From assembly GCF_034190915.1 (NCBI RefSeq), contig NW_026947544.1, positions 558,001 to 622,000 of the forward strand: DNA of 64,000 nucleotides, read 5' to 3'. Shown here piece by piece: positions 9,871 to 22,449 of the stretch. Source of the stretch: Cavia porcellus. Its lineage: Eukaryota; Chordata; Mammalia; Rodentia; Caviidae. Position numbers and translations under genes: made by a program. The notes under the pieces were generated by a model. That model was not told where the DNA came from, made no database searches, and worked only from the letters and a program-made list of their open reading frames with translations. Numbering within the stretch: the first letter of the stretch is position 1; every line of letters begins with the position of its first letter.

Positions 9871-12800
9871 TTTGGTAGAAAGCTATTTAGCACAATGCCT
9901 CGTTTACATTAACAGTGTCAATATTTGACAGCCTTTCAAATCTTAATAGAAGAACACCAATTATCATGTATTATATCACCTTGATTGATTCCTTGAAAGC
10001 TGTAGAAGTCCCCCAAAAATGGAAATGTTGACTTTTCTGTCTCACTAAGTTAAAGAAGAAAACCATAAGCAATTCGTAAAACCAAACATAAAACAAGGTC
10101 CCAAAAGTAAAAACCAAAGGATTTCACTGCTTTTCTAACCACACATGGAATTAGCATGTAGGAAAAAATTTATTCTGAGCTCTGACATCCCCAGAACCTC
10201 TTATCTCATGTCAAAACAATATTTAAAAGAACATGTGAAATAATATAATGATAGGGGGTGGATGACAGAATAGAAATGTTCTAGGCTTGTTACATGGTAC
10301 AATCCTGAAAAGTGCAGTTTAAGCAAATGGAAAAATAGCTTTTCATGTGGTTGTATTCTAGGCTATTCTGTCTTCAATAGGGTTACTGGATGATCTCCTG
10401 CCTTATGCTCTACTGGCTAAGGCGGGAGACTACACATGTTACCGTAAACATGACAATTTCCCTTCAATACACTGATCAAGTCATCATGAAATTTTAATTT
10501 CCCTTTCATCCTCCAAGATTTTTACATTAGATTGACTGGCTCTCCATCTTTAATATATGCTTTCCTTGTTCTTTCTTTCTTTCATGTTGTTTAGTTCTTT
10601 TCTGAATCTTGACTCCCAGCCTCCTGAACATTCCCACTCATATTTCCATGTTTAACATGATTCTAAACATACTCAGGGGTAGTTTCCTTGTTTTAGGATG
10701 GCTGCCCTTGAAGTTCAACTTCATCTACACTCTCTGATTTCAAATCCCATTTGCTTGAAGAGGATGTCCTGGTGAGAAGTTTCACAGCCAGTTTTTCTAC
10801 TGAGTGGGACTGAGGCCAACAAGGCTTTACTGAAGATGTTAGGGAAGAGGACAAAAGTAAATGCCAGAAATCTCAAGTGAAAAACAGAAACCTCAAGGGA
10901 AGATCATGGGATATCTCATGTCCCATTGGCACTGTATCCATGGCACATTTGCAGGCATTTCCATCTACAAACATTGAGAAATGAAAAATTAGAGAAAAAA
11001 TTGTTGGATACCAAGCATCTGAAAATCTGCACTTTTCAAATAATGCCCTGAAAGGCCTGTGTGCAATTAATATCTCCATGGCAATTCCCAGCATTCTGAC
11101 TCAGGTCTCCTCCTGCAAACATGTTACCTAGCACTCGGGGTCTACCTCATAGTGCTGCTCAGCCAATCACTGGCCAGTGTGGTTGCCTGGCACCCACAAG
11201 CCTCCTGATTTGTGTCCACAGTTGGGACCCAACTCTGCAGCTTTCCAAACCACACAATTTTGTATATGCCAAAAAGTCAATATTTTCCTCTGACAGCCTA
11301 TGTTGTGTCCGAATTTTCTTTCTAGCTGTCCTGATCAAAAGAACTTGTCCGATCTTGCAAAGTGGAAAATAATTTATGGAGTATGTTTTGCTCTGTCCTG
11401 ACATCTAAGGGGCCCAAACCTGACTCCCAGAGAACACTGATTTTTTTTCAAACTCTTGTAGTGGGAAAGTTACATGAGGATTAAGGAAAATGCAGAAAGC
11501 AAAAGGCTTTGGCTCAACTTTTGAGGGCTTTGACTATAAGCCTGCAAGCCCTGTACACAGGCTGTTCTGGATCATTGCCTCCATAGTAGTATCAGTTGGC
11601 CCTGAAAGACAGCAACCACTGGAGAAATATCTAAGTGAAGGAGAATCTATGCACAGCATGAATATTTGGAGCGCCTGCTTCATCCTTCCCTCTTTAATGC
11701 GGTTCACATTTCTCAAATCCCAATTTAGAGGAAATCCACAGCTATGACAGCATAACACTACACACACTAGCCATGAGGTCCTGGCTCAATACATAAATCA
11801 GAAACATCCAGGAGAGCCAATGATCAGTAGGTTGTTTCAAACTTCAAATGTATCTGGGTGGAAGAGAAATCCTTAAAAAAGGGATCAAAAACCCCCTTTC
11901 TCTAAATGCCCCAGATATATCTTAGAGGTCTGAAATGAATTGTCTCCACAAATTATGAAGGGATCCCAGTGACCTATGTCCAGATATTCTTAGAAAACTT
12001 GTGAAATGACACAATGATCAATTAGTAGGATGTGTGCATCAGAATTTAGGCATATGCCATTTGTTTCTTGGCTCCCCTAGCCCAGGGAACTCCATGTCTC
12101 TAAAGATGGTATTCAAGCCCCAAAGCCAAGGGAGTGTCTGTGCTTCTTAGTGGCTGCCCTAAGAATAAATAGGCCAATGGTTAGCAATATCCAGGAAACT
12201 GGGTCATGTTAACAGGACGAATACTGTGTGCAGGGTCCTGAGTTAATGGGAACATAGAAGGGAGCTGAGTGAATATGGAGGACACAAGGTATCAGGCACT
12301 AGGCTGCAGACTGCAGATTCTGACATGGCACCCACATTAACAGTTTTAATGCTGGGCAGGTGGGCCATTGTGTACTCCAAATTGGACTCAGCTGTGCATT
12401 TCTGATTGCTTTTTCTCATGGGGGAGAGAACATTACAACGTTTTTCAGGGACATGAGTGTCTTACCTAAGCCATAGATGATCCACTTGATAGGGTATAAG
12501 CCAAAAATTCACCAAAAGCCCATGGAGTTTGAAGAAAATTTACACAAACTTCAAATTTTTCAAGTCCATCTCTCTTTGGGAAAGCTTTTCTCTACTATTT
12601 GGTAGGAATTTCTGTTACTTTGTGAGGTCAACCTGTAAGTGGTATAAGGGAAATAACTACTTTCCTCACCATGCTTGAAACCACACCAAGGGTCAGGTGG
12701 CTTTCTTAACCCAGTAGAAAATGGAAAAGGGGACAGCAACATTTTCTCACAGCTTGAATTTCAAAAGTCCCTGGTTAGAGTAACACTGTGAAACTAAAAG

Positions 12801-13220
12801 GGAAGTGTATTGTCTCTGGACAACAGCGAGGCTGGTCAAACCCAGCTTACTCAAAACCTTAGAAAAGATGAATGTGAGGAAAAGAAAATGGGCCTCTCCA
12901 AAGTGGAATAAGTTGGACTCTGAAGCAGAGTTCATGGAAAGAGTATTTATAAGGGAGGATTGAACTCCAAAATGAGTTGAAATTTCACTATTTAGCGCAG
13001 GTAGACATTGACTGCAGGCCTGATGATGGGATTGAATGAGCAAGAGCTTAGAACAGATCACAGGGAAACACAAACTTTGTTTGGGAAATGATGTTTGCCC
13101 AGGAGCCCAGAGTAGCCACAATGAGTATTTGGTGTTAAAGTGGTAAAAATTTCCCTTCACGAGAAAGCACATTCCTATAGGCCACTAACTGGAAAGTTAA
13201 AAGTTAATACATTCCCAAGG
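9871..13220. repeat. Array unit U4 (full length, 3350 bp)
   Basis: All six modules are present: M1 9871-10400, M2 to ~10870, M3 10871-11560 with CCAAT and X-box-like sites, M4 to ~12000, M5 to ~12480, M6 to 13220. The longest open frame is 141 codons antisense in M6/M1 (12747-13172); it is not kept open in U1, U2, U3 or U5, so I do not call it a gene. Confidence 0.9.
11161..11194 (+). promoter_or_regulatory. CCAAT box and near-consensus X-box in U4
   Basis: AGCCAATCAC is identical to U1 and U2; GTTGCCTGGCACC keeps the left half-site and most of the right one (GCACC for GCAAC). The spacing from the CCAAT box is the same as in U1. Confidence 0.4.
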
Positions 13221-14972
13221 TTTGGTAGAAAGCTCTTTAGCACAACGCTGCACTTAAATAAACATTGTCAACATCCGACAGCCTTTCAGATTTTAATAGG
13301 AGAAAATCAATTACCATGTATTAAAGCACATTGATTGATTCCTTTAAAGCTGTAGAAGTCTCCAAAAAATTGCAGTGTGGATTTGTCTGTCTCACCAAGT
13401 TAAATTAAAAACCAGAAACATTTCACAAAACCAACCAAACAACAAAGTCCCAAAAGAAAAACCAAACTGTTTCACTGCTTTTTCTAATGACAAATGAAAT
13501 TAAATATGTAGGAAAGATTGTATTCTGAGCTCTGAAATCCTCCAACCCTCTTATCTCAGGGATTCTCAAAACAATACTTAAAAGAAAATGTGAAATAATG
13601 TTCTGACTGGTGGAACCATGACAGAATAGAAATGTTCTAGCCTTGTTACCTAGTACAATCCAGAAAAGTGCTATCTAAGCAAATGGATACATGGTGTTTC
13701 CATGTTGTTGCATTCTGTGCTATTCTGTTTTCCCATAGGGTTACTGGATGGTCTCCTACTTTGTGCTCCACTGGCCAAGGCGGGGTACTACACATGTGGA
13801 ACAAACATGACAACTTTTGTTCTTGGCTCCCTAGCTCATGGCACTCCATGTCTCTAGAGATGGCATACAAGCCCCAGAGGCAAGGGAGTGGCTGCAACTC
13901 TTATGGTGTATCCTGAGATGACTAAGCCAAAGGTGAACAGGGTCCAAGGACACAAGGTCATGTTTATAGGATGAATACTGTGTGCAGAGACCTGAGTTAA
14001 TGGGAACATAGAAGAGAGCTGAGTAAATATGGGGGACACAAGGTGTCAGACCCTAGGCTTCAGACTGTGGCTTCTGACATGGCACCCATTTTAACCATTT
14101 TGACACTGGGGAGCTGGGCCATTGCATGCTCTAAATTAGACTCAGCTGTGAGTTTCTGCCTTCCTTTTGTCATGAGGGAAAGAACATTATAACATTTTTC
14201 AGGGGCAGGATTGTCTTACCTAGGACATAGTTGATCCATGTGAATAGGTAGAAGCCAAGAACTCCTCAAGAGCCCATGGAGTTTGAAGAAAACTGACACA
14301 ACCTTGAAATTTTTCAAGTGCATCTCTCTTTGGGAAAGTTTTCTCCACTATTTGGTAGGAATTTCTGTTAATTGCTTAACATGCATGTGTCAAAAGGGAA
14401 ATCTCTCCTTGCCTCACCCTGAATGAAACCACAATGTGGGTCACTTAGCTGGCTTAACCCAGTAGAACACTGAGAAGGGGACAGCAACATTTTCTCACTT
14501 CTTGAATTTTACAAGACCCAAGTTAGAGTAACACTATGAAACTAAAAGGGAAGTGTGTTGTCTCTGGAAAACAGTGAGGCTGGTCAAACCACAGCTTACA
14601 CAAAACCTTAGAAAAGCTGAAAGTGAGGAAAAGACAATGGCCCTCTCCACAATGGAATATGGTGGAATATGGTGGCCTCTGAAGCAGAGCTTTGTGGAAA
14701 GCGCAATTACAAGGGAAGATTGAACTCCTAAAATGGAATTGAAGTTTCCACTGTTTAACCCAGATAGACTTTAACTGCAGGCCTGAAGAAGGGATTGAAT
14801 GAGCAACAGATTAGAACAGATCACAGGGAAACACAAACTTGGTAGGGAGAAGGATCCTTGCCCAGGAGCCCAGAACAGTCACAAAGAATAGTTGGTGTCA
14901 AGGTGGTGAAAACTTCCCTTAAGGAGAAAGCACCTTCCTGCAGGCCACATAAAACTCAAAATATTCCCAAGG
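13221..14972. repeat. Array unit U5 (short, 1752 bp)
   Basis: M1 covers 13221-~13790. Just after the ACATGACAAC motif (~13805-13814) the sequence jumps into early M5 (CACTCCATGTCTCTAGAGATGG region, ~13840), so M2-M4 are absent. The rest of M5 and M6 follow to 14972, with a 12-bp duplication (GGAATATGGTGG) at ~14652-14675. The left deletion point is the same as in U3; the right point differs. Confidence 0.88.
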
Positions 14973-15343
14973 TTTGGTAGAAAGCTGTTTAGCCCAATAC
15001 CGCACTTTAAATGAACAGTGTCAATATCTGACAACCTTTCAGATTTTAATAGGAGAAAATCAGTTATCATGTATTAAATCACCTTGATTGATTTCTTGAA
15101 AGTCGTACAAGTCCCCCAAAAATGGGAGTTGTGGACTTGTTTGTCTCACTAAGTTAAAGGTCCAAAACCATAGGCAATTCACAAAACCAACCAACCAACA
15201 AAGTCCCAAAAGTAAAAACCAAAGGGTTTCACTGCTTTTCCTACCATACATGGAATTACTATGTAGGAAAGTTTTTATTCTGAGCTCTGATATCCCCAGA
15301 CCTTCTTATCTCAGAGATTGTCAAAATAATATTGAAAAGATCA
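14973..15343. repeat. Array unit U6 (M1 only, end of array)
   Basis: The first ~370 bp of M1 are present, up to the segment that in U4 reads AACAATATTTAAAAGAACATG. Similarity stops at about 15343 and the following DNA is GC-richer and single-copy in the window. This is the right edge of the array. Confidence 0.88.
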
Positions 15344-16800
15344 TTTTCCAGATCTGAGAGCTGTGAGCCTCTAGAAAGGAATGCAGAGAAGGCCCCCAGC
15401 TGTGTGTGGGGGCCAGGCTTGCGTGTGCGTGCATCCAGAGTTGCACTGACCCCTTCCTGGCCCCTGTGTCACTCCCCACCATTCAGGGAATCTAGGTGTG
15501 AGAGAGGCAAGGTGCCCTCCTGGGTGGCAGGGACCTCTGGCAATGGCTAGGGAAGCACAAGGTGTCCCGGGCAGTTGCTCTCTACCCATTTCCCACCTCT
15601 GGGAGACCCCTGCTGGTTCTTTAACGCTGGTCAATTTTCCTGCGCCCCAGTAGCGGGCAGAGGCAAGAACACAGGAATGGACATAAGCCCAGAAGAGGGC
15701 AGGGCCCAGTGGGGTAGGATTTTCATCTCTAAGGCTCAGTCCTCCTCCCCTCTTTCCTCCTGTGTCCCTTTGTTCCTCCTCTTTTTCCTTAAGTTCTCCC
15801 TTTGCTCTCTGCCTTTCCACCTCTTTCTTTCCTTCTTTCCCTCCTGTTTTCCTCCTTACCTTTTCCTCTACCTTCTTCTCTTCCTCCTTTCTTTCCCCCT
15901 TCCTTCTATCTTTACTTTCTTCCTCCTTCCTTTCCTTTTTTCCTCTTTGTTATCACCTGCGAAATGCCTGAGTAAGTAACTCACTAATCACGCCGCAAAG
16001 GGTATACACTGACCTCCTCAGGGTCTGTTTCTCTAACACAGTACACGCCCAGTGTGAGTGAGATATTCCTGGCAGGATTCTCTCTGACCAATTCTTCTAC
16101 TGTGTTTGCATAGCGACCTGTGAGTAGGCCCTGTTAGTTTATGAGATTGTGCCTCCTCCATCTCCTGGACTCTCACCCAGCACCCTTGTTCCACCCAGAT
16201 TCTCTCTCCTTGGCCAGCCCTGCCAATGCCAGGGCATCCTGCATAGTCCATGCCTGCCATGGCAGGTGAAGCTTCAGCCCCATGGGGGAGTCACGTGGCC
16301 TTGGTCTCGCAGGTAGGAGGCCGTGAGTAAGAAAGACCTAGTATTCCTCTTGGAAGTGGAGCCTCTGATTGTCATCGCTGGACTCTGGCATCACACACTG
16401 TCCAAGTGTGCACAGTGTGCACAGCGAAGCCCAGCTGGTATCCTAGAGGTCCGGTGTCTGCTCAAAGAAAGCATCAGATAGGATCCCCTGTGCGTGGAAT
16501 CTGGATAGGTTTTCCCCTCAACTTCCAGCCCTCTCCTCCCCACCATGCTCTTACAGGAGAGTCTGTTAAGCACATCCCCTTCCATTGGTGTTTCCTTACG
16601 CAGTTGAAAGGAGTTAGGACAGCAGAATTAATCACCTTGCTCTGTTCCTTGGAGCACCTGGACTGAGTTATGTGGTTGCTGAGGCGGGAAGCTGCAGCAG
16701 GCTGAGGAGCTTCATGACCTATGCGACTGTACCCAGCCTCCCTCTTACAAGGAGCCTCGTCAGGCTAGATGTTTTGCTGTCACTACTTTGAATCTCCTGT
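15344..16800. other. GC-richer single-copy DNA right of the array
   Basis: Composition changes sharply from the AT-rich array. Frames of 64-149 codons exist on both strands, but codon usage, start context and lack of any recognisable domain give no reason to call a gene. No interspersed repeat is recognised. It contains the polypyrimidine tract listed separately. Confidence 0.6.
15735..15952 (+). repeat. Polypyrimidine (C/T) tract, ~215 bp
   Basis: Almost uninterrupted C and T, mostly CCTTT, TTCC and CTTCTTCC variants, with few purines. The 134- and 69-codon frames read through it are low-complexity (Ser, Leu, Phe, Pro) and not genes. Such tracts can adopt triplex-type structures; whether this one does is untested. 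Confidence 0.85.
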
Positions 16801-19800
16801 TCACTTTTAATCCAGTTTCCTTGAGTTTTCACGTGACATGAGGCCTAACAAGTCAGGTAGCAGAATCCTACCTGTATGTTTTGGGCATAATACTATTTTG
16901 CATCCTACTGTTAACTTTGGGACATATATTTTAAAACAGTAGGCCTGCGCTCCAAAGATCAGAATAGTTTATTGAAAAGAAGTTGAGAAATATGAAACGA
17001 AATGCTCAGTATTGTCAGAGAGCAAAGAGGAGACTGACCAGGCTGAAAAGTGTGTGCTGTCTTCTGATTGTGGTCACTTTCACTTGCAAATTACTAAAAA
17101 CCCTGCCACAAACTGCAGGGGAACCTTCCCTAGTATTTCTTTTGAGTGGTAAAGTAAAGCAAATACCTGGTCATGGGGAAGGCCAGGATACAGTACAAAT
17201 CCACATTTTCATAAAGTGACTGTGCCTCATAATTTTGCATGTCACATCATGAAATTTGTATTCCAGAAAGCGAAAGGGTAGGCATGCTGAGCTTTTACAA
17301 ACTGCTTTGAAACTGCTCGGAGGGATCACTAGAGTCCTTAAAGCAATGTGTGTGCTACTCTAATGGGTCCCACAGCATATTCATTTCCATGAATAAATGC
17401 ATTTTGTAATAAGCCACAAAAGCGAACAACTGGTCAGCTGAACAGTCAGCCTGGGCTGAAATATCCATGGTCACTTCTAAGCCTCTGGTAAGGGAAACCT
17501 CGTGGTTACATTGCTGATCTCCTTTGGAAGTATCACAGACATCCTCTGTAGTATGCGGACTTTTGTAAGTCTATTTTTTTTAACTGCAGTCAAAAGCTCC
17601 TTTTAAAAGTAAAAAACAAAGTCATAAAGTCAGAGGAGCGGTTAAAATAGAGCTTTTTATATGCTGTCCACCTCCGCCCAAATCATAACACAGCTCTCCC
17701 TGCTGGCTGCATGGGGACTCCTAACTTCAGACACAGATTAAGGTCATAAACCAGGAGTGTGTGCATGTTAAGATAAGATGGACCAAAGACTGGGTGTGGA
17801 CTGTCCTGTTCGGTCAGCAAGGCAGTGACCCTGAGTATGCACCAATTCCCCAAGATGAGTGTATTTATTATGTATTACAAGCATATACTCAAAATGAGCT
17901 ATGTGATATAAAAGAGGGGAAAATGACCTGATATAGTTTGCAAAAATAAATCATTTTTCAACATGGAGAAAGAAAAAACTCAGGATATCTTTCTCCAAGA
18001 GGACCTGAATTCTGTGGTCTTTGTCTAGAGAAGAACTGACTTTAGTTTGAGGCAATTCAAAAGATGTGTATTTAACTGAATTTTTCAAACGATCTCACTC
18101 TCTTTACATAAATAAGAGTGTGAGCAAAGATAGACCCAACTGTGAGGCCCTCTTAGGTCACAGAAGAATTACACCAAAGCAGGCCTTCCCTCAGAGGGAG
18201 TTATTCTTGTTATTTTGTTCCTTGGGCTTATTGCTTGTCTTTTGTCTTCATCAAAAAATAAGAGCCACTTGGAATGCTTATCCAGGTAGGCGCTATGATC
18301 TAAATCAGAGATTCTGTGTCAGTTTTTCTAGGAGGGAAATGTTGCAATTTCAGCTTTTATACACTGGCTGATTCAAATCAAGCAGGGAAGGAGAGCTGGA
18401 GAGAGAGATTTCAAAAGCACCTATCACAAGAAAAACAGAGCTGAATCTAGAATAGCATCTTTGACTTAGCTTTGATTAAAGAACCATTTTGGGGGTGTAT
18501 GATAGTGCAGGCCTGACATCCACTCCATAATAATCACATTGATGTATTTTTTCCAATACATTAATCCCTTCCTTAGCTCCTTGTTTTCTTTGGCTAGCAA
18601 CTTCTCTTTTTAACAGCTTTCCAGCTACACTAAATAAGGATAAAGTATCAAGGAGATAGGTATAATCTCTCTTTGGTACATCCATCTCTCTTGGAAAAGC
18701 AAATTTAAAATTCACTCTAGAATCGGGGAAGAATAAACTCGTAAATGGGGCATCCTGAAAAGTGCGCCCCATGAGACTGTTGACCTACACCTATTTCTAC
18801 ATGCTTGGAATAAACGCTCAGAGATTCCAATTAAGAACAAAGTGCTGTGTGGATAAAGATCAGATTTGTCTCTCACATAGTAAGATTTCAGGCAAGCATG
18901 GGGCTGTTCCTCTACAGAACTATCCCTGTTGGTTCTCAGTGGAAACTGTAATCATTGTATAAATGGCAATTACAGCTTTGTCTATAAAACTGTTGAATCT
19001 ATACTGTTTTTCACCAATAAGGAAAAATGCCACATCCGATTAGAATCATCTGCCCTCTTCTGTCCTACTGTAAGGTTAGTAGCCTTTTGGGGGTAATATT
19101 AGTATAGAACACATTTATCCTTACAATGAGACGATAACATTTTAATGGCATTGTGTGGTGTCAAGAGGGTGTTTTACCTGCATTTTTGAGATGCCAAAGA
19201 TCATAAACCCAGAGCCTCACCCATGCCAGCCAAGTGCTCTGCCATGGAGCGACTCCTTCAGCACTAAATTTTCAACTGATTCTAACATCAGCAACATTAT
19301 AGATGTCTGATTTGACCCAGAAGCTGTAGATGCTGAAAAAAATCGCATGCTACTTGATAAAAATGCAATACTGTTGAACAGTCAGATGTGGGGAGCTTCC
19401 TAAAATAGAGAAAGTAACTTGTGAATTTTTGGTTCTGACACAACAAAAATATTACTGGCTTGTCCCCAAACAAACATTTGGAGAAGCATAAATTAATCTG
19501 AAGAAACTTATGTAAAGCTAGTCAACTCCTGACTGATACGACTTTAACTGAAACAACAAATGAGCATGTCAGCTCGAGTGGCCTAGTTTTCACGTGAAAA
19601 ACAGACCGTGTGTTTTTTTTTGTTGTTGTTGGTTTTTTTTTTTTTTTTGTTTTGTTTTTTTTTTGTTTCCAGTACACTTGATACTCAATATCTTGTGGAA
19701 CAGGACTTTTGGTTTTCGCGTTCTTATTCTGAGTTTCAGTCTTAAACCTGGAAAGAAAGCCACGACTGGCCTTCATTATGATTGAGTCTATTTCAAAGCT

Positions 19801-22449
19801 AGTCTTAGGTGGGGTTTTCTTCTCTGATTTTTCAAGCCCGTGGAAATTTGCATTAAGCTGTGTAAATACTAAGAGATTGGAGAGGTTTCTGGCGGGAAAT
19901 TTTTTTTTTTTTTTTTAAGGCCAAAGCAACTTTTGACAGCACACAGCGCCACACGCTGGCCGTAGAAAGAAAAAGGAAAGGAAATGGAAAACCTCCAGTC
20001 TGCAAGGATGTTTGGATTCATTGTACACTCCAAAGTGTGCATCTGACATGAGTAAGCCTGCCAGGGTCTGCTTCACACCGGCTGCACCACGTGCAGGCTG
20101 GATTTAAACCCAGGAGGCTTTGTTTTGAACAGACGGCCCCGACGGCTGGAGATGGATTAAACCCTCAGGACCTTGAAAAGAGGTCTGTGGCCCTCTAGGA
20201 GCAAGCCCGAGAACTGTGACCATTACTGAGGCATGAACTAACATTTTCCCCTTCTGAATTCCCCTTCTGAATAAAGTATCCCTGGGGATCAGAAGGACAA
20301 AAATCAAAGCAAACAAGCATTTTGGGTTATTTCTAGGGTTTTCTCTGACAACTAATTTGAACCAGCTGGAGAATATTCTGCTATGTGACTGAATTCAGGG
20401 TGTTGAAAGCAGTCAGAGAACCAAAGTCTGTTTCTGTCTTTTCTTCTTCCCGTCATTTCTGGGCCGAAGGATGTTCAGGTTCTCTTTGCAACTTCCAGCT
20501 ACCCTACTATGTGACATGTTGACCCTGAGTTCCAGAGATGCTGGGTCCTGAGTTCCAGGAGTGCAGGATATACACTTGTTTCTTTGATTTCTTTGCAAAC
20601 CATGTTTATTCGACAGATATGGACCGAAGTCTAATATCAAGGATGGTAAATGGGATACTCTTGGTCTTTCAGTGGAAATTCCTCATTCATATATTTTACC
20701 TAAGGTTCTTTTGGATATGCCTAATATAAAGATGGCACTCAAGCACATTAAAGCAATTTCTCCCCTGAAAAGATAGAAGAAGGCGATGGGTTCACCTAAG
20801 TTCTTTTTCTTTTACACATGAGTAACTGTGACCGTTTTGGTCAATGGGAAGTCAAACGGTATTTGTGAGGAATTTATTTTACACACCTCAATATTTGCAC
20901 TTTTATGCTCTTTATATATGGGAGGACCATGGTAAAACAAGAACCCAGTTAAGAATGATCATACATCCACGTGCCTGAGTTATTATACATAAGAAGCCGT
21001 TTAGAGCGAGTTGCATATCTGGATAATTTTCACATTAGTGGGATCCTGCAAAGTGTATCACTGTTTCCCAGAATTACTCAAGAAATTAATGAAGAGGAAT
21101 CTAGACTATTTCATGCTTTTCAGAGATTCAGGTGCCCACATTGATTCTTTGTTTCCTATTGAGACTCTCTGCCCCAGGTTGAAGATTTTATTCTTCACCT
21201 CCAAATAAAAAAAGAATCCACTGAAATGATCATTATGTCTGCAACAGTTTTAAAGTTATGACTTTATCATCATTGCCTACTCAGATACTAAGGGCTTATG
21301 AGACACATTTTATATACTCAGTGAATTTTAACAGATTCATGATGGGATGTACATGCATGACTGTCCCATTGGGTGGCACAGGACAGTCCTATCTGGTGAC
21401 ACAAACTGCCCAGTGGAACATTTCATTTGTACCACTGGTGGTTCAAGCTGGCGGGAGCAATTTGGAATTGAGTTGTCTTGAAAAACTTATTTGAAGCAAA
21501 GAGGGCTGGGTGATTCCAAAAATTCCTCCTTTCTGTAATTCAGCATTTTCCTTCTGTAAAACAGAGGTTGTACAGAAACAGACTTCCAAGATGCTTCCAA
21601 GACAATGTGTCTAAAGGACTGAGGACAAACCATTAATAGTTATGATTTCTCCAACAGGACAAGATTAATGTGGCATTACTCTTACTAAAAAATGGATTTA
21701 TAATCCCGTAAAGATTTCTTTACCTGCCTCTCTGGCTAGTACAAACTACACAGCGGGATTCTCAACCTCCGTACAACTGATGTTTATAGCTAGAAATTCA
21801 CCCGCCATGAGGCTCCCCTGAATTTGGGGAAATACTGAACAGCATGCTTGGCTTGCAGTCACACACAGGTACATGTATGCAAACTCACACATCTCCTAAA
21901 CTGTAGTGAATAAGAATGTCAGGGGGCATTACTGTGTGCCCCTTGGAGAAAAACTCAGTTGGTGAGCCCTTGTATGCGATCAACCATCTTCTAGGTTGGG
22001 AGAATCTCTACTTCCTGATGCAGTGTTCCCAGCGACTCATAAATGACTTCTAAAATGACACAAATGCCGAGCCCACTTCCCAAAGTGACTTTGCTGAGTC
22101 TCTTCCAAGGTGCTTTAATTTTTGAAATGGACTCAGCATTATATAAGTGATGACATTCTACAAAGAAATCCACCACTCAGTGCCTCCACCATGCATTCTA
22201 TCTGGCTTATATGTACATTTATACTCTTCCCATCTTTTTGCTTTTCTGTGTATCAAATAAATAAATAAATGACAATAATGATTTACTTTCCAGGAAAAGA
22301 GAGACAGAAAATCTTCATGCTCTCCCTAATATGAGAAAGCAGGGCAGGGATCAGATCAAGGATGAATCGAACACCAAATGTTTCTTAAATAAAGCACAGA
22401 CAAAGGGAGAAGCAGAGAGGAGAAAAGATACAGAGATTTCTGATACATA
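16801..22449. other. Single-copy non-coding DNA
   Basis: I see no gene, LINE or LTR across this stretch. It holds a decayed ID-type SINE on the minus strand (~19190-19262), a T-rich run with GTT/GTTT interruptions (19612-19668), a poly(T) at 19901-19917 and a short (AAAT)n at 22253-22270. No open frame exceeds 105 codons and none shows a recognisable domain. Confidence 0.6.

Larger units (their letters stand above)
2236..15343. repeat. Tandem array of a ~3.35 kb non-coding unit (six units or part units)
   Basis: The landmark TTTGGTAGAAAGCT followed by GTTTAGCACAATGC (with small differences) recurs near 2247, 5001, 8333, 9871, 13221 and 14973, and the sequence after each landmark follows the same order of modules. 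I call these M1 (~530 bp, start landmark to GGGTTACTGGATG), M2 (~470 bp), M3 (~690 bp, CCAAT/X-box), M4 (~440 bp), M5 (~480 bp) and M6 (~740 bp). Full units are 3332 and 3350 bp; others are shortened by internal deletions. By eye the copies are perhaps 80-90% alike. No unit has an open frame preserved in all copies. The family is not one I recognise; nothing else in the window resembles it. Confidence 0.93.

Noticed and set aside
12747..13172. 141-codon antisense frame in unit U4
   Set aside because: The same M6 region is broken or shifted in U1, U2, U3 and U5, and no domain is recognisable; chance frame in a repeat.
13646..13916. Overlapping frames of 82-83 codons on both strands in unit U5
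   Set aside because: They cross the U5 deletion junction, so they exist only because of the rearrangement.
2236..15343. Possibility that the array is a CRISPR or prokaryotic repeat locus
   Set aside because: Units are kilobases long and the context is clearly mammalian (L1, SINE, LTR).
15371..15820. 149-codon antisense frame in the GC-rich block
   Set aside because: GC-rich composition lengthens chance frames; part of it overlaps the polypyrimidine tract and there is no domain or splice context.
15575..15979. 134-codon + frame
   Set aside because: Second half is low-complexity Ser/Leu/Phe translated from the C/T tract.
16260..16345. Exon-like segment with GCAGGTAGG and GTGAGTAAG donor-like motifs
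   Set aside because: No matching acceptor, open frame or recognisable protein; the motifs are short and expected by chance.
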